Shown: positions 19,953-29,594, counted from the first letter of the stretch. The stretch: DNA of 64,000 nt from Flavobacteriaceae bacterium (GCA_012959395.1 DUDG01000014.1:62001-126000); one strand, 5' to 3'. Translations and numbers: made by a program. Notes: generated by a model from the letters alone, not told the origin.

Positions 19953-21948
19953 ATTCAATAAGATTACTCAAATCATTTTCAGAAATTATTGATAATCCTA
20001 TGCTTTTAGCTTTTTCTATTTTACTTGGACCAATATTATTTCCTCCTAATAAAAAATTTGTTTTTAAAGTAATTGAAGTTGATACTTTTCCTCCATTTTT
20101 TTCAATTATTTTTTTAAGTTCATCCCTAGATTTAGTTTCAAACACTCCTGAAATAACAAATATATAATCTGATAAAACATCATTTGTAGGCTCATCAATA
20201 ACATTGATTTGAAATTGTATGCCAAATTCTCTAAGTCTATTTATTAATTCCATATTAAATTCATTATTAAAAAAATCAATTATACTTTCAGAAATTCTTT
20301 CCCCTATTTCATCAACCAATAATAAATCATCATAAGTCTTTGAAATTAAAAGGTCTATAGTTTTAAATTCTCTTGCTAAATTTTTAGCTACAGTTTGCCC
20401 TACATATCTAATTCCTAAAGCAAATAATACTCTTTCAAAATTTATTTTTTTAGACTCTTCTAAACCAATAAATATATTATCTATTGATTTATCTGCCATT
20501 CTCTCTAATGAAATCAAATCCTCTCTTTGTAATTCATAAAGATCAGCACAATTTAAAATCAATCCATTGCTATATAATAAATCAATAGTTTCATTACCTA
20601 TGCCATTAATATCCATAGCTTTTCGAGAAATAAAATGCTGAATTCTTCCCTTTATCTGAGTAGGACAATAATTTATATTTAAACAATAATGCTGAGATTC
20701 AGACTCATTTCTTATAAGATTTTGACCACACGAAGGACAATTTTTGATAAATTTTATTTTTTTGGAAGATGGGTCTCTTTTGTTTAAATCTATACCTACT
20801 ATCTTAGGAATAATTTCACCACCCTTTTCAATAAATACTTGATCATCAAAATACAGATCAAGTTTATTTATTTGATCTTGATTATGTAAAGAGGCTCTTT
20901 TAACATAAGTTCCGCCCAAAAGAACTGATTCTAAGTTAGCCACTGGCGTTACAGCTCCTGTTCTTCCTACTTGATAAGAAACACTTAAAAGTTTAGTTGA
21001 AACTTGTTCAGTCTTGTATTTATATGCTATTGACCATCTAGGATATTTGGATGTGTATCCTAATTGTTGTTGAAAATTTAAATTATCCACTTTAATAACA
21101 ATACCATCAATGCCAAAATTTAATTCTAATCGTTCTTTTTCCCAAAAATTTATAAATTTTATAACTTCATTTAAATTATTACAAAGTTTATAAGTATTAG
21201 AAATATTAAAACCCCAATCTAACGCATTTATTAAATATTCATTTTGAGTTTTAAAATTATTTTCTTCTGTAACAATCTGATACAAAAAACACTTCAAAGG
21301 TCTTTTTGCTACTTCCGAACTATCTTGTAGTTTTAAGCTGCCTGAAGCTGTATTTCTAGGGTTCATGTATGGTTCTAGACCTTCACTTATTCTGTTTTTA
21401 TTCATTTTAATAAAATCATTCTTATCAATAATTATTTCACCACGAATTTGAAATTTATCTGGATATGAACCCTTTAATTTTAGAGGAATTGTTTTAATAG
21501 TTTTTATATTTTCTGTTACATCGTCTCCTTGTATACCATCGCCTCTAGTAACTGCTTTAATTAAAACACCATTATCATAGGTTAAGTTAATTGAAACCCC
21601 ATCAAATTTTAATTCACATAAAAATTTAAAATCTGTGACTTCTAAATTTTTATTTAATCTTTGATTCCAATCTTCCAAATCCTCTTTTGAATAAGAGTTG
21701 TCTAATGAATACATAGGGTATTTATGTATTATTGAATTAAAACTTTTCACAACCAACCCCCCTACTCTTTTAGTAGGTGAATTATCATCATTAAATTCAG
21801 GAAATTTATTTTCTAAATCATTAAGCTGTTTTAATTTCATATCAAAATCAAAATCACTTATCAAAGGTTTGTCTAATACATAATAGTAGTGATTATGTTG
21901 ATGTAATTCATCTCTTAATTTTTCTATATTTTTCTGAATTAAATTCAT
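19939..21948 (-). CDS. ligA: NAD-dependent DNA ligase
   Basis: Seals nicks in replication and repair using NAD+. At 669 aa it is full length. The adenylated lysine is Lys114 in CELKFDG; a four-cysteine zinc finger follows (CPSCGQ...YCLNINYCP), then helix-hairpin-helix repeats and a C-terminal BRCT domain (about 595-669). The start overlaps the prmC stop by ATGA. The 3' end overlaps the convergent 5'-nucleotidase gene by 14 bases. Confidence 0.97.
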   Translation of the reverse strand: MNLIQKNIEKLRDELHQHNHYYYVLDKPLISDFDFDMKLKQLNDLENKFPEFNDDNSPTKRVGGLVVKSFNSIIHKYPMYSLDNSYSKEDLEDWNQRLNKNLEVTDFKFLCELKFDGVSINLTYDNGVLIKAVTRGDGIQGDDVTENIKTIKTIPLKLKGSYPDKFQIRGEIIIDKNDFIKMNKNRISEGLEPYMNPRNTASGSLKLQDSSEVAKRPLKCFLYQIVTEENNFKTQNEYLINALDWGFNISNTYKLCNNLNEVIKFINFWEKERLELNFGIDGIVIKVDNLNFQQQLGYTSKYPRWSIAYKYKTEQVSTKLLSVSYQVGRTGAVTPVANLESVLLGGTYVKRASLHNQDQINKLDLYFDDQVFIEKGGEIIPKIVGIDLNKRDPSSKKIKFIKNCPSCGQNLIRNESESQHYCLNINYCPTQIKGRIQHFISRKAMDINGIGNETIDLLYSNGLILNCADLYELQREDLISLERMADKSIDNIFIGLEESKKINFERVLFALGIRYVGQTVAKNLAREFKTIDLLISKTYDDLLLVDEIGERISESIIDFFNNEFNMELINRLREFGIQFQINVIDEPTNDVLSDYIFVISGVFETKSRDELKKIIEKNGGKVSTSITLKTNFLLGGNNIGPSKIEKAKSIGLSIISENDLSNLIESKLL

Positions 21949-22784
21949 TTAAAAGAAGCTTTAATCATTCTGTTTTTTAATCTGAAATCTTTTTTTAATT
22001 CAATATCGTAAAAACCTGCATTATTTAAAAGTTTAACAACCCCTATTGATTGATTCTCGTTAATTTCCAAAAAAATCTTTCCATTGTCATTTAAATTTGA
22101 TTTTGCAAAATCAATAATCTTTAAATAAAAAAATAAAGGATCCTTATCATTAACAAATAATGCTAAATGAGGTTCGAATAAAAGTACATTATTTTGCATT
22201 CCTAATTTCTCGCTGTTACAAATATAAGGTGGATTAGAGATTATTAAATCAAATTTATTATTAGATTTAATTGTAGTAATATCTTTTAGTTCAAATAAAA
22301 CTGTCACTTTATTTTTTAAAGCATTTTTTTCTGCAACAGAAAGAATTTTTTCATCAATATCCCAAGCAGTAACTCTAGAATTTTTAATAAATTTTGCTAA
22401 TGCAATAGCAATACAACCACTTCCTGTTCCAATGTCTAAAATTGTTTTATAATGGTTATCATCTTTAATAACCCAAGAAACTAATTCTTCAGTCTCAGGT
22501 CTTGGGATTAAAACATTAGAATTCAAATTAAACTTTAAGCTCATAAATTCAGATTCTCCTAAAACATATTGTATTGGCATATTTGTTTTAAGCAATGAAA
22601 CTGCATTCATTAAATTTTCTTTTTGATCGTTACTTAATTTTAAATCAGGGTTTACTATGTAATCCATTCGACTAATTCCACAATAATGATCTATTATCCA
22701 GAAAAAAAACTGTTCAATTTCATTTTGTTCAATTATTGATTTTAGAATTGTAAAAAAATCATTTCTATATTTTACCAACGTCAT
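21945..22784 (-). CDS. prmC: Release factor N5-glutamine methyltransferase
   Basis: Methylates the GGQ glutamine of class I release factors. I choose the ATG at 22784 (MTLVKYRNDF, 279 aa). It forms an ATGA overlap with the stop of the upstream acetyltransferase gene, as with other neighbours here, whereas the track start would overlap by 34 bases. The SAM-binding motif DIGTGSGCIAIALA and the catalytic NPPY are present, and the N-terminal helical domain is complete. Coupled downstream to ligA. Confidence 0.93.
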   Translation of the reverse strand: MTLVKYRNDFFTILKSIIEQNEIEQFFFWIIDHYCGISRMDYIVNPDLKLSNDQKENLMNAVSLLKTNMPIQYVLGESEFMSLKFNLNSNVLIPRPETEELVSWVIKDDNHYKTILDIGTGSGCIAIALAKFIKNSRVTAWDIDEKILSVAEKNALKNKVTVLFELKDITTIKSNNKFDLIISNPPYICNSEKLGMQNNVLLFEPHLALFVNDKDPLFFYLKIIDFAKSNLNDNGKIFLEINENQSIGVVKLLNNAGFYDIELKKDFRLKNRMIKASFK

Positions 22785-23278
22785 TTTAAAGTTTTTAACA
22801 TCCAAACTTGACATGAAGAATGTTCTGTATTCCCTAGTGGTTTATCTATATATTTAAAACCTTGAGATAAATATAATTTTTGTGCAGAATTCATGTTATA
22901 CATTGTTTCTATGTAACATTTTTCATAATTAAAACTTACTGCTTTATTAATACATTTTTTTATCATTTTTTTACCCAAACCAATTCCTCTTACTGAATTC
23001 AAAAAATACATTTTTTGAAGCTCACAAGTATTTTCATTCGAATCTTTTAATTTAGATATTCCTGCTCCACCTAAAATTTTATCTTCAAATTCAATTACAT
23101 AATAAACACTTGATTTATCATGATAGGCATTAAACATATCTTTCAATTCTAAATCACTTAAAGCTGTACCATTATCAGGAACATTAAATTCCCTCATGAC
23201 ACTAGTTAGTACCGCTTCTAATTTTAAATTATCAGACTTTTTTATTTTTCTAATTAAGTAATCTAAATTCACTTCCAT
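22781..23278 (-). CDS. GNAT-family N-acetyltransferase
   Basis: 165-aa acetyl-CoA-dependent acyltransferase. The GNAT core is visible: DKILGGAGISKL (beta strand 4), QKMYFLNSVRGIGLGKKMIKKC (the acetyl-CoA pyrophosphate loop, R-G-I-G-L-G-K) and LYLSQGFKYIDKPLG (C-terminal motif). The substrate is unknown. It is the first gene of a coupled trio with prmC and ligA, but that gives no clear hint because RimI-type proteins differ in motif. Confidence 0.85.
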   Translation of the reverse strand: MEVNLDYLIRKIKKSDNLKLEAVLTSVMREFNVPDNGTALSDLELKDMFNAYHDKSSVYYVIEFEDKILGGAGISKLKDSNENTCELQKMYFLNSVRGIGLGKKMIKKCINKAVSFNYEKCYIETMYNMNSAQKLYLSQGFKYIDKPLGNTEHSSCQVWMLKTLK

Positions 23279-23287
23279 ATTTTAGAT

Positions 23288-23295
23288 TATTTTTG
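23288..23295 (+). promoter_or_regulatory. Candidate -7 promoter element for ribD
   Basis: TATTTTTG matches TAnnTTTG and lies 51 bases before the ribD ATG in the divergent spacer with the GNAT gene. No -33 element is evident, and I see no FMN riboswitch-like structure in this short leader. Confidence 0.35.
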
Positions 23296-23346
23296 CTTTG
23301 TGAAGATACATTATATATGTAATTGAGAAAATATATTTTATAATTT

Positions 23347-24372
23347 ATGAGTAATCAAAAAACATATGAATTTTACATGTCAAGGTGCATTGAAATTGCT
23401 AATAAAGCTAAAGGCAGGACTTATCCAAATCCTAATGTTGGATGTGTTATAGTTCATAATAAAAAAATAATTTCCGAAGCATGTTCAAGTAAATATGGAG
23501 AGCCTCATGCAGAATTAAATGCAATTAATATGGTTGAAAACAAAAACAAATTAAAATCTTCAACTTTATATGTAACTCTTGAGCCATGTTCTCATTTTGG
23601 AAAAACTCCCCCATGTTGTAATTTAATAACGAAACATAAAATTCCTAATGTAGTTATAGGAACTCTTGATAATAGTTCTAAGGTAAATGGAAAAGGCATT
23701 GAACATCTAAAAAAAAATGAAACTAAGGTAATTGTTGGGATTTTAGAAAAAAAATGCAAGGCATTGCATAAAAACTTTTTACATTTCAATAAAGAACATA
23801 AACCTTATATAATTTTAAAATGGGCACAGTCTAACGATAATTATATTTCACCAAAAAATAAACTAGAATCAAAACCGTTTTGGATTAGTAATATTAAAAG
23901 CAGACAATTGGTACACAAATGGAGGTCTGAAGAGCATAGTATTTTAGTTGGGTATAATACTGTTATTGAAGATGATCCGGTTCTTAATGTAAGAAATTTC
24001 AGTGGAGAAAATCCCACAAGAATAGTAATAGATAGAGAAAACGCTCTAAGTAAAAATCATAAAGTCTTTAATAATCAATCGAAGACAATAGTAATTAGCA
24101 AAAAAGAGATAGGTTATTCAAAAAAAAATATATCTGATGAGATATGTGATTTTCTATACAAAAAGAAAATACAATCAGTAATTGTTGAAGGTGGAAAAAA
24201 AACTTTAGACGATTTTATAAATAATGGTAACTGGAATGAAGCGCGAATATTTAAAAGTAAAATCATAATAAAGGAAGGAATTAAAGCGCCGAAAATTAAT
24301 GGAAAAGTTGTTTCAGAAGAAAGTATAGGAGATGATATTATTATTGTTATGAAACCTTGGCAATCTCTTTAA
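23347..24372 (+). CDS. ribD: Bifunctional riboflavin deaminase/reductase RibD
   Basis: Second and third steps of riboflavin synthesis: deamination of the pyrimidine intermediate, then NADPH reduction of the ribosyl side chain. 341 aa. The N-terminal deaminase domain has zinc ligands in PHAELNAI and EPCSHFGKTPPC. The C-terminal reductase runs from about 145 (KPYIILKWAQSNDNYIS). The 3' end overlaps the convergent thioesterase gene by 26 bases. ribH lies about 25 kb away, so there is no rib operon here. Confidence 0.95.
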   Translation: MSNQKTYEFYMSRCIEIANKAKGRTYPNPNVGCVIVHNKKIISEACSSKYGEPHAELNAINMVENKNKLKSSTLYVTLEPCSHFGKTPPCCNLITKHKIPNVVIGTLDNSSKVNGKGIEHLKKNETKVIVGILEKKCKALHKNFLHFNKEHKPYIILKWAQSNDNYISPKNKLESKPFWISNIKSRQLVHKWRSEEHSILVGYNTVIEDDPVLNVRNFSGENPTRIVIDRENALSKNHKVFNNQSKTIVISKKEIGYSKKNISDEICDFLYKKKIQSVIVEGGKKTLDDFINNGNWNEARIFKSKIIIKEGIKAPKINGKVVSEESIGDDIIIVMKPWQSL

Positions 24373-24745
24373 GAATACTTTCAGGGCATCTCATAGGTTT
24401 ATTAGTCTTGGTATTTAAAAAAACTAATTTAGTGTACCCTATAGTTATTATTTGATCATCTCTTTTAATTTCAAAATCAAATTCAATCATGTAGGATGGC
24501 ATACTTTTAAGCCTAGTAGTTAAAATTAATTTGTCATCGAATGAAGCTGGTTGTTTGAAATTAATTTTTAATTCAATTACTGGAAGCATAACTCCATCTT
24601 CTTCCATCTGTTTATAAGAAATACCTAATTTTTTCAACCATGTTATTCTGCCTATTTCAAAATATTTAACATAATTTCCATGATAAACAAAAGACATTTG
24701 GTCAGTTTCACTATACCTGACCAAAATTTCTATTTCATCTTCCAA
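24347..24745 (-). CDS. Acyl-CoA thioesterase, 4HBT/YbgC type (TTG start)
   Basis: Hotdog-fold thioesterase of 132 aa. The YbgC/4-hydroxybenzoyl-CoA thioesterase signature is clear: VRYSETDQMSFVYHGNYVKYFE, with the catalytic-type Asp and the tyrosine-rich loop. The start codon is TTG; no ATG exists before residue 17, which is inside the conserved core. In proteobacteria YbgC belongs to the Tol-Pal locus, but no Tol genes are near. The physiological acyl-CoA is unknown. Confidence 0.87.
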   Translation of the reverse strand: MEDEIEILVRYSETDQMSFVYHGNYVKYFEIGRITWLKKLGISYKQMEEDGVMLPVIELKINFKQPASFDDKLILTTRLKSMPSYMIEFDFEIKRDDQIITIGYTKLVFLNTKTNKPMRCPESILKEIAKVS

Positions 24746-24926
24746 ATTATATTTTTTTTTAAGTTCAAAAAACTAAGTCTATAATATGAACAAAAAAAAA
24801 TTAAAATTCAATAGCAAAATGATTTTTTTTTAATAAATATTTGCACATATTTGCTAATGATTATGAATCAGTAAAAATTATTAACTATTATTGATTGTTT
24901 CAACGACCAAAAATACACTAAAATAA

Positions 24927-26351
24927 ATGATAACTTCAGAATCTGTATGGAACAACTGTCTAAAATTCATAAAAGACAATATACAGATTCAAGCCTATAA
25001 AACATGGTTTGAGCCTATTAAACCAATTAAATTTGAAGATAATATTTTAAGTGTTCAAGTTCCAAGTAAATTCTTCTACGAATGGCTTGAAGAACATTAC
25101 GTTATATTACTCAAATTAGCCTTAACAAAAGAACTTGGTGAAAATGCTAGATTAGTCTATGTTATTAAGATGGAAAATACTTTTGGAAATTTAAAACCTT
25201 TTACTGAAAAAATCCCTAGTCAATATAAAATCAATATTCCTTCTCAACAAGTTGATATGACTTTAAGTAATTTGCAAACTGAATTAAAAAATCCTTTTAT
25301 TATACCTGGAATTAAAAATTTAAAAATAGAATCACAATTAAATCCAAATTATACGTTCGACAATTTTCTTGAAGGAGATGCTAACAGACTTGCAAGATCA
25401 GCAGGTTTAGCGGTATCTAACAAGCCAGGAGGAACCTCTTTTAATCCTTTACTTATTTTTGGAGGAGTTGGTTTAGGAAAAACTCACCTTGCACACGCAA
25501 TTGGAGTTAATGTAAAAGAAAAATTTCCTGAAAAAACAGTACTATATATTTCTGCTGAAAAATTTACACAACAGTATATTGAATCAGTTAAAAAAAATAA
25601 TAGAAATGATTTTATACATTTTTATCAAATTATTGATGTTCTAATTATTGATGATGTTCAATTTTTCTCAGGAAAAACAGGAACACAAGATGTTTTCTTT
25701 CATATTTTCAATCACTTACATCAAAATGGAAAACAGGTCATTCTAACTTCTGATAAAGCACCTGTTGACATGCAAGATATTGAACAAAGACTTCTTTCTA
25801 GGTTTAAATGGGGGTTGTCTGCTGAACTTCAAAGACCTGATTATGAAACTCGTGTTTCCATATTGAAAAACAAGCTTTTTAGAGATGGAATTGAAATATC
25901 AGAGGAAGTTATTGATTATGTTGCTAAAAACATTAAAATTAATGTTAGAGAACTTGAAGGTGCAATTATCTCCTTAATAGCTCAATCCTCATTCAACAGA
26001 AAAGAAATAACAATAGACTTAGCTAAAAATGTAGTTGACAAGTTTGTTAAAAACACAAAAAGAGAAGTGTCTATAGATTACATTCAAAAAATTGTTTCTG
26101 AATATTTTCAAATGGATGTCTCAACACTTCAATCTAAAACAAGAAAACGTCATATTGTACAAGCAAGACAATTAGCTATGTTTTTTGCTAAAAAATTCAC
26201 AAAAGCTTCATTAGCTAGTATAGGTTCTAAAATCGGACAAAGAGATCATGCTACTGTTCTTCATGCTTGTAAGACTGTAGATAACTTGTCTTTTACTGAT
26301 AAACAATTTAGAAAATACGTAGAAGATCTATCTAAAAAATTCACCGTCTAG
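24927..26351 (+). CDS. dnaA: Chromosomal replication initiator DnaA
   Basis: AAA+ ATPase that opens oriC. 474 aa, complete: DnaA_N domain (1-75, WFEPIKPIKF), a linker, Walker A GGVGLGKTHLAHAIG, Walker B LIIDDVQFF, and the DNA-binding domain 4 with IGQRDHATVLHACKTV. No dnaN or rpmH neighbours, as is usual for Bacteroidota. The 180-base upstream spacer is AT-rich with no TTATNCACA box that I could find, so an origin here is not supported. An RsmI-like gene follows 37 bases downstream. Confidence 0.97.
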   Translation: MITSESVWNNCLKFIKDNIQIQAYKTWFEPIKPIKFEDNILSVQVPSKFFYEWLEEHYVILLKLALTKELGENARLVYVIKMENTFGNLKPFTEKIPSQYKINIPSQQVDMTLSNLQTELKNPFIIPGIKNLKIESQLNPNYTFDNFLEGDANRLARSAGLAVSNKPGGTSFNPLLIFGGVGLGKTHLAHAIGVNVKEKFPEKTVLYISAEKFTQQYIESVKKNNRNDFIHFYQIIDVLIIDDVQFFSGKTGTQDVFFHIFNHLHQNGKQVILTSDKAPVDMQDIEQRLLSRFKWGLSAELQRPDYETRVSILKNKLFRDGIEISEEVIDYVAKNIKINVRELEGAIISLIAQSSFNRKEITIDLAKNVVDKFVKNTKREVSIDYIQKIVSEYFQMDVSTLQSKTRKRHIVQARQLAMFFAKKFTKASLASIGSKIGQRDHATVLHACKTVDNLSFTDKQFRKYVEDLSKKFTV

Positions 26352-26388
26352 ATTGATTTAATCACAATTTTGTTTTTATATTTAATAA

Positions 26389-27096
26389 ATGAGTAAAGGA
26401 AATTTATACTTAATTCCTAATCTATTAGGACTTTCATCAAAATATAAATTACCTAAATCTCAAAAAATATTAATTGAAAAAATTCAATATTATATTTTTG
26501 AAAATCAAAAGCCTGGAAGAGCATTTATAAAAAAAATTTGTCCTGACAAAAAACAGTCTGAATTAATTGTAAACATTCTTAATAAGAGAACCCCTAGCGA
26601 TTCTATAAAAACCTTCTTAAATCCGTGTTTAAATGGACATGACGTAGGCTTAATATCAGATGCTGGCTGTCCTGGAATAGCTGACCCTGGAGCAGTGATA
26701 GTTTGCCAAGCTCACAAGTTGAATATCAAAATTATTCCATTAGTTGGACCCTCATCAATATTTTTAGCACTTATGGCTTCAGGTATGAATGGTCAAGAAT
26801 TTAAATTTAACGGATATCTTCCTATTGATAAAACAAAGAGAAAAGAAAAAATTAAATTACTAGAAAAAAAATCTTTACTAACTACTCAACTATTTATGGA
26901 AACACCATATAGAAACGATAATTTATTAAATGATTTAATTAAGTTCTTAAAACCATCAACAAAATTATGTATTGCTTGTGATATAACATTAGAATCTGAA
27001 CTTATTAAATCTGATACAATTAGCAATTGGAAAAAAGAAAAATATAGTTTTAATAAAAGACCTTCTATTTTTTTAATTCAATCAAATCAACCTTAG
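26389..27096 (+). CDS. SAM-dependent methyltransferase, RsmI-like (tetrapyrrole methylase fold)
   Basis: 235 aa with the tetrapyrrole-methylase fold used by RsmI, the 16S rRNA C1402 2'-O-methylase. Family marks: GNLYLIP at the N-terminus, GLISDAGCPGIADPG, and the LVGPSSIFLALMASG loop. It differs from canonical RsmI: the TPIGNLxDxT loop is replaced by PNLLGLSSKYKLP, and a 40-residue insert with PGRAFIKKI follows. I therefore call it a paralogue whose target is uncertain. The 3' end overlaps the convergent gene by 32 bases. Confidence 0.8.
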   Translation: MSKGNLYLIPNLLGLSSKYKLPKSQKILIEKIQYYIFENQKPGRAFIKKICPDKKQSELIVNILNKRTPSDSIKTFLNPCLNGHDVGLISDAGCPGIADPGAVIVCQAHKLNIKIIPLVGPSSIFLALMASGMNGQEFKFNGYLPIDKTKRKEKIKLLEKKSLLTTQLFMETPYRNDNLLNDLIKFLKPSTKLCIACDITLESELIKSDTISNWKKEKYSFNKRPSIFLIQSNQP

Positions 27097-27703
27097 GTTT
27101 TCTTACAGCACTAACTGAAGACAAGTCATAATTACTGAAATAATTCATATATGAAGATATTGATGTTCCAAAGGCATCTTTTTTATCATCTTCTCCATTT
27201 TCTCTCAAATATTTTTTAACATTTCCTGCTCCAGATAAATGAGCAGCAGCAAGGATTCCAGATTCAGTAATTTCAACACCATTAATAATAGTTCCAACAA
27301 ACCATTTAATATCCCTTCTTAATATCCATTTATTTCGTTGAACATTAATTAAAAACACCATCTCTTGTAGCATAGGGTTATTAATAAAATGAGTAGTATT
27401 TCTAATTTTATACATTTTTAAAGTATTTAAATTAAATTGATATTTACCTAAATAACCAAATTTATTAATAATATTATAACGACCTCCAGACTCCTTAAAG
27501 GCTAGACTTTCTTTAAAGCCATTAAAATCATTGATTAAATAAATTATATTTGTAGGAACATTATAATTTTCTAGCTCAACAGAATAGTTTAGTTTTTCAC
27601 TAAAAGCATTATGCTTTAATTTCAATACAGGATTTAAAAAAGAACTGTTTAAGAAAAAAATAAGAAAAGAAAAAAACTTATAAAACCTGTAATTTTTCAC
27701 CAT
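27065..27703 (-). CDS. Secreted lysozyme/transglycosylase-like protein
   Basis: Probably a cell-wall hydrolase. I prefer the ATG at 27703 (212 aa). It gives a signal-anchor (FYKFFSFLIFFLNSSF), while the track start is a TTG lying inside a promoter element. The segment LAFKESGGRYNIINKFGYLGKYQF holds a catalytic-type Glu followed by Ser-Gly-Gly-Arg-Tyr, as in lysozyme-like transglycosylases. AAHLSGAGNVKKYLRENG is the matching C-terminal helix. No LysM domain is seen. Related flavobacterial proteins are annotated as peptidoglycan-binding. mltG lies just upstream on the same strand. Confidence 0.68.
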   Translation of the reverse strand: MVKNYRFYKFFSFLIFFLNSSFLNPVLKLKHNAFSEKLNYSVELENYNVPTNIIYLINDFNGFKESLAFKESGGRYNIINKFGYLGKYQFNLNTLKMYKIRNTTHFINNPMLQEMVFLINVQRNKWILRRDIKWFVGTIINGVEITESGILAAAHLSGAGNVKKYLRENGEDDKKDAFGTSISSYMNYFSNYDLSSVSAVRKPKVDLIELKK

Positions 27704-27736
27704 TAACTTAATTAAGATAATTTTTAAAATAATGCA

Positions 27737-27744
27737 CAAACATA
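27737..27744 (-). promoter_or_regulatory. Candidate -7 promoter element for the lysozyme-like gene
   Basis: Minus strand reads TATGTTTG, matching TAnnTTTG, 33 bases before the preferred ATG at 27703. It overlaps the TTG start used in the ORF track, which argues for the downstream ATG. Confidence 0.4.
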
Positions 27745-27776
27745 CATAAAATTTTAAATATCTATAAATCAGATAC

Positions 27777-28811
27777 TTATCTCTTTATTTTGTTTTTTCT
27801 TAACCAGGAGGTATACTGTCTTTTATTTCTATTATGTTGTGAAAGAGTGTTAGAAAACATATGATATCCAGGGCTTTTAACATCCGCAACAAAAAATAAA
27901 TAACTATGGCTTTCTAAATTCAAAACCGATTCAATGGAAGATAAATCAGGCATATATATTGGCCCAGGTGGCAAACCTTTATTTCTATAAGTATTATAGG
28001 GTGATTTAATTTTAAGATCCTTATATAAAACCCTTCTAATTTTAGTATCAAACCCTTTTTTTTGTTTTATAGCATAAACAACTGTAGGATCAGCTTGTAA
28101 TTTCATTCTTTTTTTAAGTCTATTATAATATACACCTGAAATAGTAGGTCTTTCATCAATTTTAGGAGTTTCTCTTTGAACTATTGAGGCTAAAACTGAA
28201 ACTTCAACAGGATTTAATCCATAAGACTTTGCTTTATCAATCCTAGAGGAATTCCAAAACATTTTATAGTATTTTAACATCTTATCCCTAAATTGATTGG
28301 CATTTGTATTCCAATAAAATTCATAAGTATTTGGAAGAAAAATTGCAAAAACAGATTCTTTAGTTAAATTATTTTCTTTTAAAAACTTGTCATTTGTAAA
28401 AGAATTCATAAGTGCTAAGCTGTCCGACTCAATTAAATTTGAAATTTTATCAGCTAGATCTTCTAATCTTTCAAGATTATTAAAAATAACCTTAATAGGT
28501 ATATTATTTGATCTAAGTGAAGTAATTATGTCATTATTAGAATAACCTTTTTTTATAGCATATTTACCCGGTTTAATATTAATATATTCTTTCTTTTTAG
28601 CTGCTTTAAAAAAGCTTATAGTATCTTTTAAATATGGTGATATATTAGATTTTAAATTGTCAAATCCTGATCCAGTTGAAATATATAAATAAACAATCTC
28701 ATTAGGAAAATTTGTGTTTTTAGAATAAAAAATTTGATAGTAATTATATGAAAACCCAAAAGCTAAAAATAAAAATCCTAAAAATCCTGTTTTTACAATT
28801 ATATTTTTCAT
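27777..28811 (-). CDS. mltG: Endolytic transglycosylase MltG (YceG)
   Basis: Membrane-anchored lytic transglycosylase that cleaves nascent peptidoglycan strands. 344 aa: one N-terminal membrane helix (about 7-28), a LysM-like subdomain, and the YceG catalytic domain. The active-site Glu is in SIVQRETPKIDERP, followed by GVYYNRLKKRMKLQADPTV, the family signature. It ends RNKRQYTSWLRKNK. dapF lies 3 bases upstream, so the two are probably cotranscribed. Confidence 0.94.
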   Translation of the reverse strand: MKNIIVKTGFLGFLFLAFGFSYNYYQIFYSKNTNFPNEIVYLYISTGSGFDNLKSNISPYLKDTISFFKAAKKKEYINIKPGKYAIKKGYSNNDIITSLRSNNIPIKVIFNNLERLEDLADKISNLIESDSLALMNSFTNDKFLKENNLTKESVFAIFLPNTYEFYWNTNANQFRDKMLKYYKMFWNSSRIDKAKSYGLNPVEVSVLASIVQRETPKIDERPTISGVYYNRLKKRMKLQADPTVVYAIKQKKGFDTKIRRVLYKDLKIKSPYNTYRNKGLPPGPIYMPDLSSIESVLNLESHSYLFFVADVKSPGYHMFSNTLSQHNRNKRQYTSWLRKNKIKR

Positions 28812-28814
28812 TTA

Positions 28815-29594
28815 TTATAATTGAAATTCACCTTTAAAAATGAATTCTACTTTTCCAGATAGACTAATTTTTTCAAAACCAATATCACTTGGACTGAAAC
28901 TAACACTTAAATCCCCCCCAAGAGTTTTAATTTTTAAATCATTTAATGAAGTCTTACTTAATTTATACATAGCTAATGCTACAGCAGTCACACCTGTACC
29001 GCAAGATAGAGTTTCATTATTTACTCCTCTTTCATAGGTTCTGATAATAAATTCTGAATTAGAAATTTTTTGAACAAAATTAACATTAACACCATCTTTT
29101 TTAAAAACTAGACTATTATTTATATTCTTACCCTCGCTATACACATCATATTGTTCTAAATCATCAACTATTTTAATAAAATGTGGAGATCCTGTGTCAA
29201 TAAAAAATCCATCATCATAACTTTTTATGTTAGTTACATTTTTCATAGAAAGAGACACAACCCCATCATTAATAGCAGCTGAATGATTTCCGTCACAAGC
29301 ATTAAACAAAGTATTGCTTTTAGAAATTCCATTATCCATTGCAAAATGGGCAGAACATCTTGCTCCATTCCCACACATAGACCCAACTAATCCATCTGAG
29401 TTAAAATATACCATTTCAAAATCAGTATTTTTTGATGGATTTATAAGTATCAAACCATCTGCACCTATTCCAAATTTTCTATCACATAAACGAGTAATTA
29501 AATCTTTATTTTTTTCTGGAAAATTAAGATAGCTATTATTTATAATAATAAAATCATTTCCCGTACCTTGATATTTTTGAAATTTAATTTTCAT
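28815..29594 (-). CDS. dapF: Diaminopimelate epimerase
   Basis: Converts LL- to meso-diaminopimelate for peptidoglycan and lysine. 259 aa. The two catalytic cysteines are Cys74 (MCGNGARC) and Cys198 (SCGTGVTA), both intact. The N-terminal KYQGTGNDFIIIN motif is standard. Upstream of mltG by 3 bases, which links precursor supply with wall trimming in one transcript. Shares the pathway with dapA. Confidence 0.96.
   Translation of the reverse strand: MKIKFQKYQGTGNDFIIINNSYLNFPEKNKDLITRLCDRKFGIGADGLILINPSKNTDFEMVYFNSDGLVGSMCGNGARCSAHFAMDNGISKSNTLFNACDGNHSAAINDGVVSLSMKNVTNIKSYDDGFFIDTGSPHFIKIVDDLEQYDVYSEGKNINNSLVFKKDGVNVNFVQKISNSEFIIRTYERGVNNETLSCGTGVTAVALAMYKLSKTSLNDLKIKTLGGDLSVSFSPSDIGFEKISLSGKVEFIFKGEFQL

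Noticed and set aside
24840-24870. TATTTGC repeats before dnaA as promoter elements
   Set aside because: Both TTTG sites lack the TA at the correct distance (AATATTTG and CATATTTG).
29314-29532. 72-aa ORF antisense to dapF
   Set aside because: Shadow of the DapF frame, which has both catalytic cysteines.
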